Under the pieces are notes generated by a model. That model was not told where the DNA came from. It was given only the letters and a program-made list of their open reading frames with translations, and did no database searches. Shown here in pieces: positions 10,417-19,341 of a stretch of DNA of 61,500 nt (position 1 is its first letter; every line of letters begins with the position of its first letter). The position numbers and the translations under genes are program-made. The DNA is from an uncultured Erwinia sp. (GTDB taxonomy: Bacteria > Pseudomonadota > Gammaproteobacteria > Enterobacterales > Enterobacteriaceae): positions 1 through 61,500 of the forward strand of contig CALYQW010000021.1 in NCBI GenBank assembly GCA_945290265.1, read 5' to 3'.

Positions 10417-10465
10417 CGCCATTTTTTGCTGCAGAGAATCCCCTATTCTGCAGCAAAAAATGGCG
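10417..10465. repeat. Perfect 19-bp inverted repeat (long hairpin)
   Basis: Arms 10417-10435 and 10447-10465 are exactly complementary over 19 bp, with an 11-nt spacer. It lies between the ynfM stop and the Ter site in front of tus. It may act as a terminator for ynfM, but the T tract is inside the stem rather than after it, so it is not a textbook intrinsic terminator. Confidence 0.9.
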
Positions 10466-10473
10466 GCGGGGGA

Positions 10474-11733
10474 TTATAACTGTCTGGTGCTCAAGCGCAG
10501 GCCGGTCAGTAACGCCAGGATTAGCAGCAGGCTGATAAACAGGGTAATACCTGCCCAGCCGTAGTCGTGCCAGAACATACCGCCGGCGGTGCCTGCCACG
10601 CTCGAGCCAAGATAGTAGCTGAACAGATACAATGACGACGCCTGACCTCTGGCGCGCCGCGCGAGGGCACCAATCCAGCCACTGGCGACCGTATGTGCGG
10701 CGAAGAAACCGGCCGCAAACAGCATCATACCCGCCAGGATTGGCCAGATGTTGTTGAACAGGGTGACCAGCATACCCGTTAACATCAGTACCACCGAAAA
10801 CAGCAGTACCGGAGCGCGACCATATTTATTCGTCATGGCACCGGCTTTCGGCGAGCTCCATGAGCCGGTCAGATAAACCACTGACAACAGCCCAACAGTC
10901 GCCTGATTCAGCGAAAATGGCGCGGCCAGCAGGCGATAACCAATATAGTTAAACAGGGTGACAAAGGCTCCCATCAGCAGAAAGCCTTCGATAAACAGCA
11001 GGGGTAAACCGCTGTCACGCAGGTGCAGGCGGAAGTTAATCAGCAGACTGCGCGGCCGCAGCGAAGCCGGGTGAAAATGGCGAGAAGGGGGAAGGATTTT
11101 CCAGAACATCAGGGCGGAGGCCAGTGCGCCGCAGCCAATCACCGCCACCGCCATGCGCCAGCTGCTAAAATCGGTGATCACCCCACTGATCAGCCGTCCG
11201 CTCATGCCGCCAATGGAATTACCGCTGATATACAGCCCCATGGAAAAGGCCACTACGCTGGGGTGGATTTCTTCACTCAAATACGTCATCCCGACGGCGG
11301 CAACTCCACTCAGTGCCAGGCCGGTCAGCGCCCGCATCAGCAAAATGCCGTGCCAGCTGTGCATCATGGCGGACAGCAGCGTAAACAGCGCTGCCAGCAG
11401 CAGGCTGCTCACCATTACCGACTTGCGCCCCACACGATCCGAAAGCGGGCCGGTAAACAGTAACCCCAGCGCCATAAAGCCGGTGGCAATAGACAGGGAG
11501 ATACTGCTGGCGGCGGGTGAGACAGCAAACTGCTGTGACAGCACCGGAAGAATGGGTTGTATGCAATAAAGTAACGCAAAGGTGGCCAGCCCGGCAGAGA
11601 ACAGGGCCAGCGTAACCTGCATAAACTGCGGCGTTCCGCGCCGGATAAAATGTGCCGGATCCTCTAGCGGAACGGGAAAAACCGACGGTTCAGCGGGTTG
11701 AGTAAGCGTAACGGCCTGACTGGAATGGTTCAC
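10474..11733 (-). CDS. ynfM: MFS transporter YnfM
   Basis: A 419-residue, 12-helix major facilitator protein starting at GTG behind AGGGA. The conserved loop 2-3 motif GPLSDRVGRK is present near residue 95. The long stretches RRGTPQFMQVTLALFSAGLA and GMTYLSEEIHPSVVAFSMGL match E. coli YnfM, a putative drug or sugar efflux pump of uncertain substrate. It is divergent from the LysR gene ynfL 104 bp away, as in E. coli, so YnfL is its likely regulator. Confidence 0.93.
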   Translation of the reverse strand: MNHSSQAVTLTQPAEPSVFPVPLEDPAHFIRRGTPQFMQVTLALFSAGLATFALLYCIQPILPVLSQQFAVSPAASSISLSIATGFMALGLLFTGPLSDRVGRKSVMVSSLLLAALFTLLSAMMHSWHGILLMRALTGLALSGVAAVGMTYLSEEIHPSVVAFSMGLYISGNSIGGMSGRLISGVITDFSSWRMAVAVIGCGALASALMFWKILPPSRHFHPASLRPRSLLINFRLHLRDSGLPLLFIEGFLLMGAFVTLFNYIGYRLLAAPFSLNQATVGLLSVVYLTGSWSSPKAGAMTNKYGRAPVLLFSVVLMLTGMLVTLFNNIWPILAGMMLFAAGFFAAHTVASGWIGALARRARGQASSLYLFSYYLGSSVAGTAGGMFWHDYGWAGITLFISLLLILALLTGLRLSTRQL

Positions 11734-11837
11734 GGAAGATCCCTGGTGACAGATAGCTGAAAGTTATCACTGACAGGGTAAAAAAGTGCGAATATACTGT
11801 CTAATATCTTAATACTCTCAAATCATATCTCTAAAGT

Positions 11838-12734
11838 ATGAATATCGAATTGCGTCATCTGCGTTACTTTATTGCCGTGGCTGAAGAACTACATTTTGGC
11901 CGCGCTGCCCAGCGCCTGAATATTTCTCAGCCGCCCCTTAGTCAGCAAATTCGCATTCTGGAGCAGCAAACCGGTGCCCGACTGTTTGCCAGAACCAACC
12001 GCAGCGTGCAGCTGACGGCTGCCGGGCAACAGTTTCTACAGGATGCACGCGCCATCTTGCTGAACGTGGCAAAGGCCGCTGAAAAGGCCGCGCGCCTGCA
12101 CAGAGGGGAAGAAGGTGAACTGCGCATCGGGTTTACCTCTTCAGCGCCATTTATCCGCCGGGTATCGGATGCGTTATCTGCATTTCGTCAGCACTACCCG
12201 GCAGTTCATCTGCGGATGCAGGAGATTAATACCCGCCAGCAGCTGGCTCCGCTGGGGGAAGGGCAGCTGGATCTGGGCGTGATGCGCAATACCCAACTGC
12301 CGGAAACCCTCGACTATCAGCTGTTACTGTCCGAGCCGATGTATGCGCTGGTACACCACACCCATCGGCTGGCAACGCGTGCCAGCATTGCGTTATCTGA
12401 ACTGGCTGACGAGCCTTTGGTTTTCTTTGACTCACAGGTGGGCACCGCATTATATGGCGAAATTCTTGGCCTGCTACAGCGTAATGATATCCAGCCGAAT
12501 ATTGCCCAGGAAGTGGGTGAGGCCATGACCATTATCGGTCTGGTATCCAACGGACTGGGCGTCTCGATCCTGCCGGCATCGTTTCGCCGCGTCCGGCCGG
12601 AGGATGTGGTATGGATCCCACTTCAGGAGCAGGATGCCCGCTCCGAAGTGTGGCTGGTGTGGTCAAAACGCCATGAAACCACGGCGTTAATGGCAGCAAT
12701 GAAATCACTGCTGCTGGCAGTTAGAAAACAGTAA
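11838..12734 (+). CDS. ynfL: LysR-family transcriptional regulator YnfL
   Basis: A 298-residue LysR-type regulator. Its N-terminal winged helix-turn-helix (residues 1-60) contains FIAVAEELHFGRAAQRLNIS, and a substrate-binding domain follows (about 90-295). Its divergent placement from ynfM and E. coli synteny support the name. The 104-bp spacer contains several AT-rich T-N11-A candidates, but I cannot single out an operator. The inducer is unknown. Confidence 0.88.
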   Translation: MNIELRHLRYFIAVAEELHFGRAAQRLNISQPPLSQQIRILEQQTGARLFARTNRSVQLTAAGQQFLQDARAILLNVAKAAEKAARLHRGEEGELRIGFTSSAPFIRRVSDALSAFRQHYPAVHLRMQEINTRQQLAPLGEGQLDLGVMRNTQLPETLDYQLLLSEPMYALVHHTHRLATRASIALSELADEPLVFFDSQVGTALYGEILGLLQRNDIQPNIAQEVGEAMTIIGLVSNGLGVSILPASFRRVRPEDVVWIPLQEQDARSEVWLVWSKRHETTALMAAMKSLLLAVRKQ

Positions 12735-12865
12735 ACACGCGGTATATACCGTTGAATACTGTGGGGTAAATCACATTTCACAGTTGATGTTTGCCAGAGT
12801 ATGCCGCTGCTCAGCCGGAAGCTGATAGGTTTATTTCGCGGCGTAAAATATACAGCGACAACAGG

Positions 12866-14065
12866 ATGAATATTGTGAACAGTCAGCCGGGTCATATCGA
12901 TCAGGTGAAGCAGGTCAATGCCGGTGCAGTCTATCGGCTTATTGAACAGTATGGACCGATTTCACGAACAGAACTTTCGAAGAAATCACACCTGGCACCG
13001 GCCAGCATCACCAAAATTGTGCGTGAAATGCTGGAAGCCGATTTGCTGCTGGAAACGGAATTTAACGAACCTGGCAGTCGCGGTCGACCGGCGATCGGAC
13101 TGGGGTTACACACCCATACCTGGCATTTTCTTGCCGTTGATATTGGTGAAGGGACGATAAGCCTGGCACTGCGGGAATTAAAAAGCGATCTGGTGGTGGA
13201 ACAACATCAGCCGCTGCCGCCAGAGGCTGATGAACCGCTGCAGGAACGCATTATCCGGCTGATTGACGGTTTTTTCCGCCAGCATCAGCAGAAGCTGGAA
13301 CGTCTGACCGCCATTTCAATTACCCTGCCGGGGATCGTTGATACATCACGCGGTATCGTCAGGCAACTGCCGTATTATCGGGTTCAGGATATGCCGCTCG
13401 GTGCCACGCTGGAGGCACAAACCGGGGTGCCGGTGTATTTGCAGCAGCATATCAATGCCTGGGCGCTGACCGAGTCGCTGTTTGGGGCAGGGCGTAATAC
13501 GCGTGATTTTATCCAGCTGGTTATTGGTGATCGCGTCAGTGCCGCCGTGATCAGCGATGGTGATTTACTGCATGGTAAAAGTAACCGGCTGACGGATATT
13601 GCCCACATCCAGGTCGATGCCGCCGGGGAGATCTGCACCTGTGGTCATCGGGGATGTCTTAACACGGTCGCCACGATAAAAGCCGTGTTGAACCAGGCAG
13701 TGGCTGCGGGTACAAAAGATCTGCCATTTAGCGTTGAAGAATTATGCAACCGGGCGCTGGCCGGGGATCCACAGGCCTGTCAGGCGCTCAGCCGCGCAGG
13801 AAGCCAGACTGGACGCGTTCTGGCAATGATGGTGAATCTTTTTCAGCCGCAAAAAATCCTGGTGGCCTCTGCGCTTAATCCGGCAAAGTCGGTGTTTTTT
13901 CCGGCATTATTTCAGGCAATAAATCAGCAGGTGCCGCCCGAATATACTCAGGATTTTTTGATTGAATCGGTTAATTTTATTAATCCCGGAACCCTGGCGG
14001 GGGCAACATTAATCCGCAGGGCACTCTATGATGGCTCGCTGTTAATTAAACTGCTTCAGGGCTGA
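12866..14065 (+). CDS. mlc: Mlc, ROK-family repressor of glucose uptake genes
   Basis: Mlc (DgsA) represses ptsG, manXYZ and other sugar genes until it is sequestered by EIICB-Glc. I start at ATG 12866 (MNIVNSQPGHIDQVKQVNAG, 399 residues) behind ACAGG. The frame extends 25 codons upstream without family similarity. Residues 15-75 form the winged helix with LAPASITKIVREML, identical in E. coli Mlc. The ROK zinc motif CTCGHRGC lies near residue 260. It follows ynfL as in E. coli. Confidence 0.93.
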   Translation: MNIVNSQPGHIDQVKQVNAGAVYRLIEQYGPISRTELSKKSHLAPASITKIVREMLEADLLLETEFNEPGSRGRPAIGLGLHTHTWHFLAVDIGEGTISLALRELKSDLVVEQHQPLPPEADEPLQERIIRLIDGFFRQHQQKLERLTAISITLPGIVDTSRGIVRQLPYYRVQDMPLGATLEAQTGVPVYLQQHINAWALTESLFGAGRNTRDFIQLVIGDRVSAAVISDGDLLHGKSNRLTDIAHIQVDAAGEICTCGHRGCLNTVATIKAVLNQAVAAGTKDLPFSVEELCNRALAGDPQACQALSRAGSQTGRVLAMMVNLFQPQKILVASALNPAKSVFFPALFQAINQQVPPEYTQDFLIESVNFINPGTLAGATLIRRALYDGSLLIKLLQG

Positions 14066-14161
14066 ATGCCCTAAAAAAACGTGGGCCAGTGCAACAGAAA
14101 CTATGACCCAGAGTGCGGGCAGGAGAAGCGGGCCGACAGTATCGACCCGGTAAGCGAGGTG

Positions 14162-14464
14162 TTACTGAGCAGCTTCTGGCTGCGGGGCATTTTGACTGCT
14201 GGTAGCCGCGGGCTGGCCTTTGTCAGTACCGTTACGACGATAGACGATTTTCTGGCTGTCATTTTCGCAGTGACCGACAACCAGACCCTGGGCAGAGTCG
14301 ACCCGATCGTTTGGCACTACTTCCAGCGTAAAGTCAGAGGCGGCAACACCGTTAGCGCCAATCTTCTGACTGATTGAAGCTTCCACTGAATCACAGGAAG
14401 CCTGAGCAACCAGTGGAGCAGTCATGCTCAGTGCAATTAACGTCCATTTAGCAGCTTTCATCAT
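14162..14464 (-). CDS. ynfD: DUF1161 periplasmic protein YnfD
   Basis: A 100-residue protein with a signal peptide (cleavage likely after AQA, about residue 22). The mature region has two cysteines (CDS..., HCEND...), probably disulphide-bonded, and ends in a Gln/Ala/Pro-rich tail. The VVPNDRVDSAQGLVVGHC stretch is typical of DUF1161. Its function is unknown. The YnfD-YnfB-YnfA neighbourhood matches E. coli. Confidence 0.85.
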   Translation of the reverse strand: MMKAAKWTLIALSMTAPLVAQASCDSVEASISQKIGANGVAASDFTLEVVPNDRVDSAQGLVVGHCENDSQKIVYRRNGTDKGQPAATSSQNAPQPEAAQ

Positions 14465-14513
14465 AATTTACCTTCTGGCTCAAAAGAACCTCACTATAAA
14501 TTATAAAACTGTC

Positions 14514-14861
14514 TCAAGGAATAATTTGGCGACCGGTTTTACGGTCGAGGCAGCGACGGGTATCAGGTTCCCAGTATGCATTCACATTGATGCTTTGGTT
14601 ACAGCTATCGATAGCATCAAGCGCGCTGTCACGCTTATCAAATTCTTTCTCGGCACGCTTGTTGATTTTATTACGCAGGCTGCGGGTGGTATCCCACTGC
14701 TCTTTATGCTCGCGGGCGGTCTCTTTGCTCATGGCATTATCACCGCTTTCAATAACCAGTCGTTCGGTGGCCGCAAACACGCTATGCTGCGCGCCGGATA
14801 ACGTCAGAAAGAATGCCAGCGACATTAAAGCTTTCCCGGCACGAGAGGATAAAATTGTCAT
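14514..14861 (-). CDS. ynfB: DUF1283 periplasmic protein YnfB
   Basis: The start is placed at the ATG giving [18 protein letters not shown] (115 residues, as in YnfB). The open frame reaches 34 codons further without similarity. An N-terminal signal peptide ends around SVFA-ATE. The mature part is charged and helical, with two cysteines near the C-terminus (DSCNQS, RRCLD). The function is unknown. The gap to ynfD is 49 nt and both genes read the same way. Confidence 0.88.
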   Translation of the reverse strand: MTILSSRAGKALMSLAFFLTLSGAQHSVFAATERLVIESGDNAMSKETAREHKEQWDTTRSLRNKINKRAEKEFDKRDSALDAIDSCNQSINVNAYWEPDTRRCLDRKTGRQIIP

Positions 14862-14994
14862 TGTAAAAATCCTTGAATAAAAAAGCGGCCGTATAGCAGC
14901 CTGTAAGTTATTTAAAGCATAATATAACATTTGTGGCAAACTTGGCCGATGACAAAGTGCCACATTATGTCAGTACTTTGTCAGGAGATTATGA

Positions 14995-15321
14995 ATGTTC
15001 ACCACCATATTGTTGTTTTTTGCCACAGCTCTGGCTGAAATTATCGGCTGTTTTCTGCCCTGGCTGTGGCTGAAAAAAAACGGCACTCCCTGGCTGCTGG
15101 TGCCGGCTGCAGTCAGTCTGATGCTGTTTGTTTGGTTGCTGACGCTACATCCTGCGGCCAGTGGACGCGTCTATGCCGCTTATGGCGGGGTCTATGTGGT
15201 CACCGCTCTGATCTGGCTGCGGCTGGTGGATGGCGTCAGGCTTAGTCTGTATGACTGGCTGGGGGCAGGCGTGGCATTCTGTGGGATGTTAATTATCGTT
15301 GCCGGATGGGGGCGGGCATAA
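14995..15321 (+). CDS. ynfA: YnfA family inner-membrane protein (SMR-like)
   Basis: A 108-residue protein with four membrane helices, reported as a small-multidrug-resistance-like transporter in enterobacteria. Signature segments are [37 protein letters not shown] and the C-terminal [11 protein letters not shown], nearly identical to E. coli YnfA. AGGAG lies 6 nt upstream of the chosen ATG. Confidence 0.96.
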   Translation: MFTTILLFFATALAEIIGCFLPWLWLKKNGTPWLLVPAAVSLMLFVWLLTLHPAASGRVYAAYGGVYVVTALIWLRLVDGVRLSLYDWLGAGVAFCGMLIIVAGWGRA

Positions 15322-15343
15322 TGCCCGCGCCATGTCGAAACGT

Positions 15344-16090
15344 TTACTCTGATTTACATACCTGCAGCCCGGCCAGAGTCTGACTGACCGGCATCATCTC
15401 CAGAGTATTGATGTTGACGTGAGCGGGCAGGGTGGCGACCCACCACACCGCTTCCGTCACATCTTCCGGCGTCAGTGCCTGGGTATCCTGGTAAACACCG
15501 GCCGCTTTATCACTGTCACCCTTAAAGCGTACGCTGGAGAATTCCGTTCCCCCCACCAGGCCGGGTTCAATATTAGTGACCCGCAGCGCTGTGCCATGCA
15601 GATCGGTACGCAGGTTCAGGCTGAACTGACGGACAAAGGCTTTCGTGGCACCGTAGACATTACCCCCCGCATAAGGCCAGCTGCCGGCGGTAGAACCCAT
15701 ATTAATAATATGGCCGCGATTACGTGCAATCATGCCTGGCAGCACCGCGCGCGTCATATAAACCAGACCTTTATTATTGGTATCTATCATATCTTCCCAG
15801 TCATCCAGGCTGGCCTGCTGTGCCGGCTCCATCCCCAGCGCCAGACCGGCGTTGTTGACCAGGATATCAATCTCACTCCAGGGCTGCGGTAATTGCGTAA
15901 ATGCCCGCGTCACGGCATCCCGATCGCGCACATCCAGCACCAGCGGATAGAATGCGTCACCCAGTTCCTGCTGTAATGCCGTCAGGCGCTGCTGGCGGCG
16001 GCCGGTTGCAATCACTTTATGACCGGCGGCAATAAAGCGGCGGGTAATACTTTCTCCAAATCCGGCAGTTGCGCCGGTAACTACGATCAT
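15344..16090 (-). CDS. ydfG: NADP-dependent 3-hydroxy acid / L-allo-threonine dehydrogenase YdfG
   Basis: A short-chain dehydrogenase of 248 residues, starting MIVVTGATAGFGESITRRF behind AAGGA. The frame extends 49 codons upstream without similarity. Motifs present are the TGATAGFG cofactor loop, the NNAGLALG segment, the catalytic Ser in GSTAGSWPYAGG, and YGATK with the catalytic Tyr and Lys. E. coli YdfG oxidises L-serine, L-allo-threonine and 3-hydroxy acids with NADP, and acts in malonic semialdehyde reduction. The 275 bp upstream to guaD holds no gene. Confidence 0.95.
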   Translation of the reverse strand: MIVVTGATAGFGESITRRFIAAGHKVIATGRRQQRLTALQQELGDAFYPLVLDVRDRDAVTRAFTQLPQPWSEIDILVNNAGLALGMEPAQQASLDDWEDMIDTNNKGLVYMTRAVLPGMIARNRGHIINMGSTAGSWPYAGGNVYGATKAFVRQFSLNLRTDLHGTALRVTNIEPGLVGGTEFSSVRFKGDSDKAAGVYQDTQALTPEDVTEAVWWVATLPAHVNINTLEMMPVSQTLAGLQVCKSE

Positions 16091-16365
16091 CATCAGGATA
16101 TCCTTGCAAAATTGAGAAAAAATCTGCTGGCTGACGGAAAAACCATTAGCTGCAAGTACGGATGCTGCGTGTAAAGTAACCTGTTGAACGATAATGGTGC
16201 ATTCTGGATTTTGCGTGCAATTCATCAGAACACACACAACGCATCTTAAAGGAAAACAATGTCTTTTGTCAGGGGTAAACAGGGTGAACGCGTAGCGGGA
16301 TTGCGCTGCTAACCTGGCATCTTTTTTGCGTAATATTGATATAAGAATGCCACCGGGGGGATTTT

Positions 16366-17697
16366 ATGCCTGCAACTTATACACTGGCTGTTCGTAGCCG
16401 CTTTTTCGATATTACCCGGGTGGTGGATTCTGCCGATCAGTTGCCCACCGCGGCCCGTTATCTTGAGGATGGTTTACTGCTGCTGGATGGTGGTCGGATT
16501 GTTTCTCTGACCTCCTGGCATGAAGGGCAGGCGCTGCTGCATGACGAAACTACTGCGCTGGATTATCGTGACCGGCTGATTGTGCCGGGCTTTGTCGATA
16601 CGCATATTCATTATCCACAAACCGAAATGGTCGCTGCTTTTGGCGAACAGCTGCTGGAGTGGCTGGATCGTTATACGTTCCCCACTGAGAGTCGCTATCA
16701 CTGTGCACAGCATGCGGCCAGCATGTCGGCGTTTTTCCTGCAGCAGTTGCTCAGCAATGGCACCACCAGCGCGCTGGTGTTTGGCACGGTACATCCCCAG
16801 TCGGTTGATGCGCTGTTTGCGGCGGCAGCGCAACTGGGAATGCGTCTAATAGCCGGCAAAGTGATGATGGATCGCCATGCGCCGCCTGCGCTGACGGAAA
16901 CCCCGGAGGAAAGCTACCGCCAGACACGCCAGTTGATACAACGCTGGCATAACCACGGTCGCCTTAGCTACGCGCTGACGCCACGTTTTGTACCCACTTC
17001 ATCACCAGAATTGCTGGAAAAAGTACAGCAGCTGCGGGCAGAGTTTCCCGATACCTGGCTGCACACCCATCTCAGTGAAAACCAGCAGGAAGTAGCGTGG
17101 GTAAAATCGCTGTACCCACAGCATGCTGGCTACCTTGATGTGTATCATCACTATCATCTGACCGGCAGGCGCAGTCTGTTTGCCCACTGTCTGCATCTGG
17201 AAGATGCGGAATGGAATTGTCTCAAGGAAACCGATTCAGCCATTGCTTTCTGTCCAACGTCTAATCTGTTTCTCGGCAGTGGCCTGTTTGATTTGCAAAC
17301 CTGCTGGAATAAGGGCGTCAGGCTGGGAGTGGGAACCGATATTGGGGCCGGCACCACTTTTAATATGCTGGAAACCCTCGGTGAAGCCTATAAAGTTGGG
17401 CAACTGCGCGGCTACCGCCTGACCGCCTGTGAAGCCTTTTATCATGCGACCCTCGGCGGCGCGCGGGCGCTGGATCTGGACAGCATGATTGGCAACTTCA
17501 ATCCGGGAAAAGAGGCGGATTTTGTGGTGCTTGATCCGGCAGTGACCCCTTTACAGCAATTGCGTCACGGTAACAGTCATGATATCTGGGAACAGCTGTT
17601 TGTGCTGATGACGCTGGGAGATGACCGTAATATTGCTGCCACCTGGGTGAACGGCAGCTGCGTTTGGCAAAGGCAGCCCGTCAGCGCCTGTGGATAA
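16366..17697 (+). CDS. guaD: Guanine deaminase
   Basis: GuaD hydrolyses guanine to xanthine and ammonia. The 443-residue amidohydrolase has the metal motif FVDTHIHYPQTEM near residue 78, HTHLSEN near residue 230, FAHCLHL, FCPTSNLFLGSG and the late TDIGAGT. Size and motifs match E. coli GuaD. It is convergent with hpxO, another purine-catabolic gene, which suggests that this strain can use purines as a nitrogen source. No xanthine dehydrogenase is in the window. Confidence 0.95.
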   Translation: MPATYTLAVRSRFFDITRVVDSADQLPTAARYLEDGLLLLDGGRIVSLTSWHEGQALLHDETTALDYRDRLIVPGFVDTHIHYPQTEMVAAFGEQLLEWLDRYTFPTESRYHCAQHAASMSAFFLQQLLSNGTTSALVFGTVHPQSVDALFAAAAQLGMRLIAGKVMMDRHAPPALTETPEESYRQTRQLIQRWHNHGRLSYALTPRFVPTSSPELLEKVQQLRAEFPDTWLHTHLSENQQEVAWVKSLYPQHAGYLDVYHHYHLTGRRSLFAHCLHLEDAEWNCLKETDSAIAFCPTSNLFLGSGLFDLQTCWNKGVRLGVGTDIGAGTTFNMLETLGEAYKVGQLRGYRLTACEAFYHATLGGARALDLDSMIGNFNPGKEADFVVLDPAVTPLQQLRHGNSHDIWEQLFVLMTLGDDRNIAATWVNGSCVWQRQPVSACG

Positions 17698-17738
17698 CGT
17701 AATGGCAGGCGGCGCTGATGGCGCCATCTGCCTGAAGG

Positions 17739-18896
17739 TCAGGCCAGTGGGCCAGCCAGAATTGTGTCACACAACCCACGCATAATTCGTTCACCGGTTT
17801 CCTCACGCAGTTCGGCGTACCAGTCGCGGGTGATAGCTGGTTGTTTAGCATGAGTTACGTCACAGCGCTTGCGTGCTTTCAGCGTCAGATCTTTCACTCT
17901 GTCGGCACGCTTGTGCTGATAGCGCAGCAGGGCGTCTTCAATACCCAATGAATTGGTCTGCAGCGCCGTAGCCAGTACCACGGCATCCTCCATGGCGGCG
18001 CAGCCCCCCTGGCCAATATCCGGGGTAGTACTGTGTGCGGCATCACCGAGCAGGGCAATCCGACCTTTAACCAACTGCGCAAACGGCTCAATATCATGGA
18101 TTTCCACACGGTTAGTGGTTTCCGGATTGATACGCGCAATCAGCTGCTGTACCTGCGGAGCCCAGCCGCGAAAATAGCCGCTAAGATCGTTACGCAGCGT
18201 GGAACGATTTTCCTCCAACCCTTTCGGCAACGGAACATCGAAAAAGAAATAGAAGCGGTTGCCGGCCACTGGCATCAGGGAAACCCGCTTACCCTCGCCG
18301 ACCCAAGTGGTCCACTGACGAGCGGGAGCCAGAGAGGTATCAATGTCAACCAGGCCATTCCAGTTGACGTAGCCTGCATAGCGACGTTCAACCTGATAAC
18401 CCAGCACATGCTGGCGCATCACTGAATGGGTGCCATCGCACGCAATCAGTAAATCACCGCAGGCCTGGCTGCCATCGGTAAAGGTGGCAGCCACGCCATT
18501 ATCTGACTGAATAACGCTTTCGACCCGTTTGCCAAAACTGACTTTTTCCCGTCCCCAGCTGTCCAGTAACATGGCCTGCAGTTCTGCCCTTGCCACCGGA
18601 TACGGCCGCTCACCCGACTGCTGTACCAGCGGGTCGAGGCTGAACTGCGTCAAATCGCCACCGTGCTGGTAATCGCGGTAAGCCATAGTGTGCATCGGGC
18701 CACCAATGGCCTGCAGCGTCTGCTTCATCCCCAGATAGTTCAGACACTTCACCCCGTTGGGCCAGACAGAAATAGCTGCCCCCACAGGTTTAATTTCTTT
18801 CACTGCTTCGTAGACTTCGCTTTCAATTCCGGCCCGCTGTAACGCAATGGCTGCGCACAGACCACCGATACCGGCACCAATAATTACTGCTTTCAT
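17739..18896 (-). CDS. hpxO: FAD-dependent urate hydroxylase HpxO
   Basis: HpxO oxidises urate to 5-hydroxyisourate using FAD and NADH, in place of classical uricase. I start at the ATG behind AGGAGAAGCAG (385 residues); an in-frame ATG six codons upstream is less well placed. The FAD-binding GAGIGGLCAA near residue 7, the GD motif CDGTHSVMR and the GDAAHSTTPDIGQG motif near residue 283 are present. The active-site VNWNGLV region matches Klebsiella HpxO. Closely related aromatic-ring monooxygenases are the alternative. Confidence 0.88.
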   Translation of the reverse strand: MKAVIIGAGIGGLCAAIALQRAGIESEVYEAVKEIKPVGAAISVWPNGVKCLNYLGMKQTLQAIGGPMHTMAYRDYQHGGDLTQFSLDPLVQQSGERPYPVARAELQAMLLDSWGREKVSFGKRVESVIQSDNGVAATFTDGSQACGDLLIACDGTHSVMRQHVLGYQVERRYAGYVNWNGLVDIDTSLAPARQWTTWVGEGKRVSLMPVAGNRFYFFFDVPLPKGLEENRSTLRNDLSGYFRGWAPQVQQLIARINPETTNRVEIHDIEPFAQLVKGRIALLGDAAHSTTPDIGQGGCAAMEDAVVLATALQTNSLGIEDALLRYQHKRADRVKDLTLKARKRCDVTHAKQPAITRDWYAELREETGERIMRGLCDTILAGPLA

Positions 18897-19341
18897 CTGC
18901 TTCTCCTTTACCACTTAACGCTGAAGAAGCAATTTCCATACCAGAATCTTTTGGTCTGCAACTGTGGGTGTAAGCCGTATAAAAGAGAATATGAAACTAA
19001 GGTTACATTGGCTGGCGCTCAGATATGGGGCATTGCCACATTGAGGTGCAGTATGGCTGAAACCTTTATTGCCATCAGGTCGGTCAGGACGACATTTATA
19101 ACGCTGTTAGTCCTGTTAACCTTTCTGCGGCATCAGATCCGGAACCGGGATTATGCTGATTTCTGTCAAACGTCGCCAGTAAGCGGCGTGACTTTTAGCA
19201 AAGCCAGCCGCTAATACAACCTTACTCGTTATCTTCTTCCGGATGAGGCCGCGCGGGAAAGCGCTGCCGTACTACCATTGATAAAGCCCACATCAAAGAT
19301 GCAGGCTTTATCAATAAATCATTCCGCGCAGGACGATAAAA
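18897..19341. other. 445-bp non-coding stretch between hpxO and the glutamate dehydrogenase
   Basis: No gene is supported here. It should contain the hpxO promoter at its left end and the terminator of the dehydrogenase at its right end. The one 87-codon open frame inside (from 18951) has no similarity I recognise and no good ribosome-binding site. Confidence 0.6.
19277..19316 (-). terminator. Hairpin terminator of the glutamate dehydrogenase gene
   Basis: The minus strand reads TTGATAAAGCC, a 14-nt loop region, then GGCTTTATCAA, an 11-bp stem, about 25 nt after the stop codon. Confidence 0.7.
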
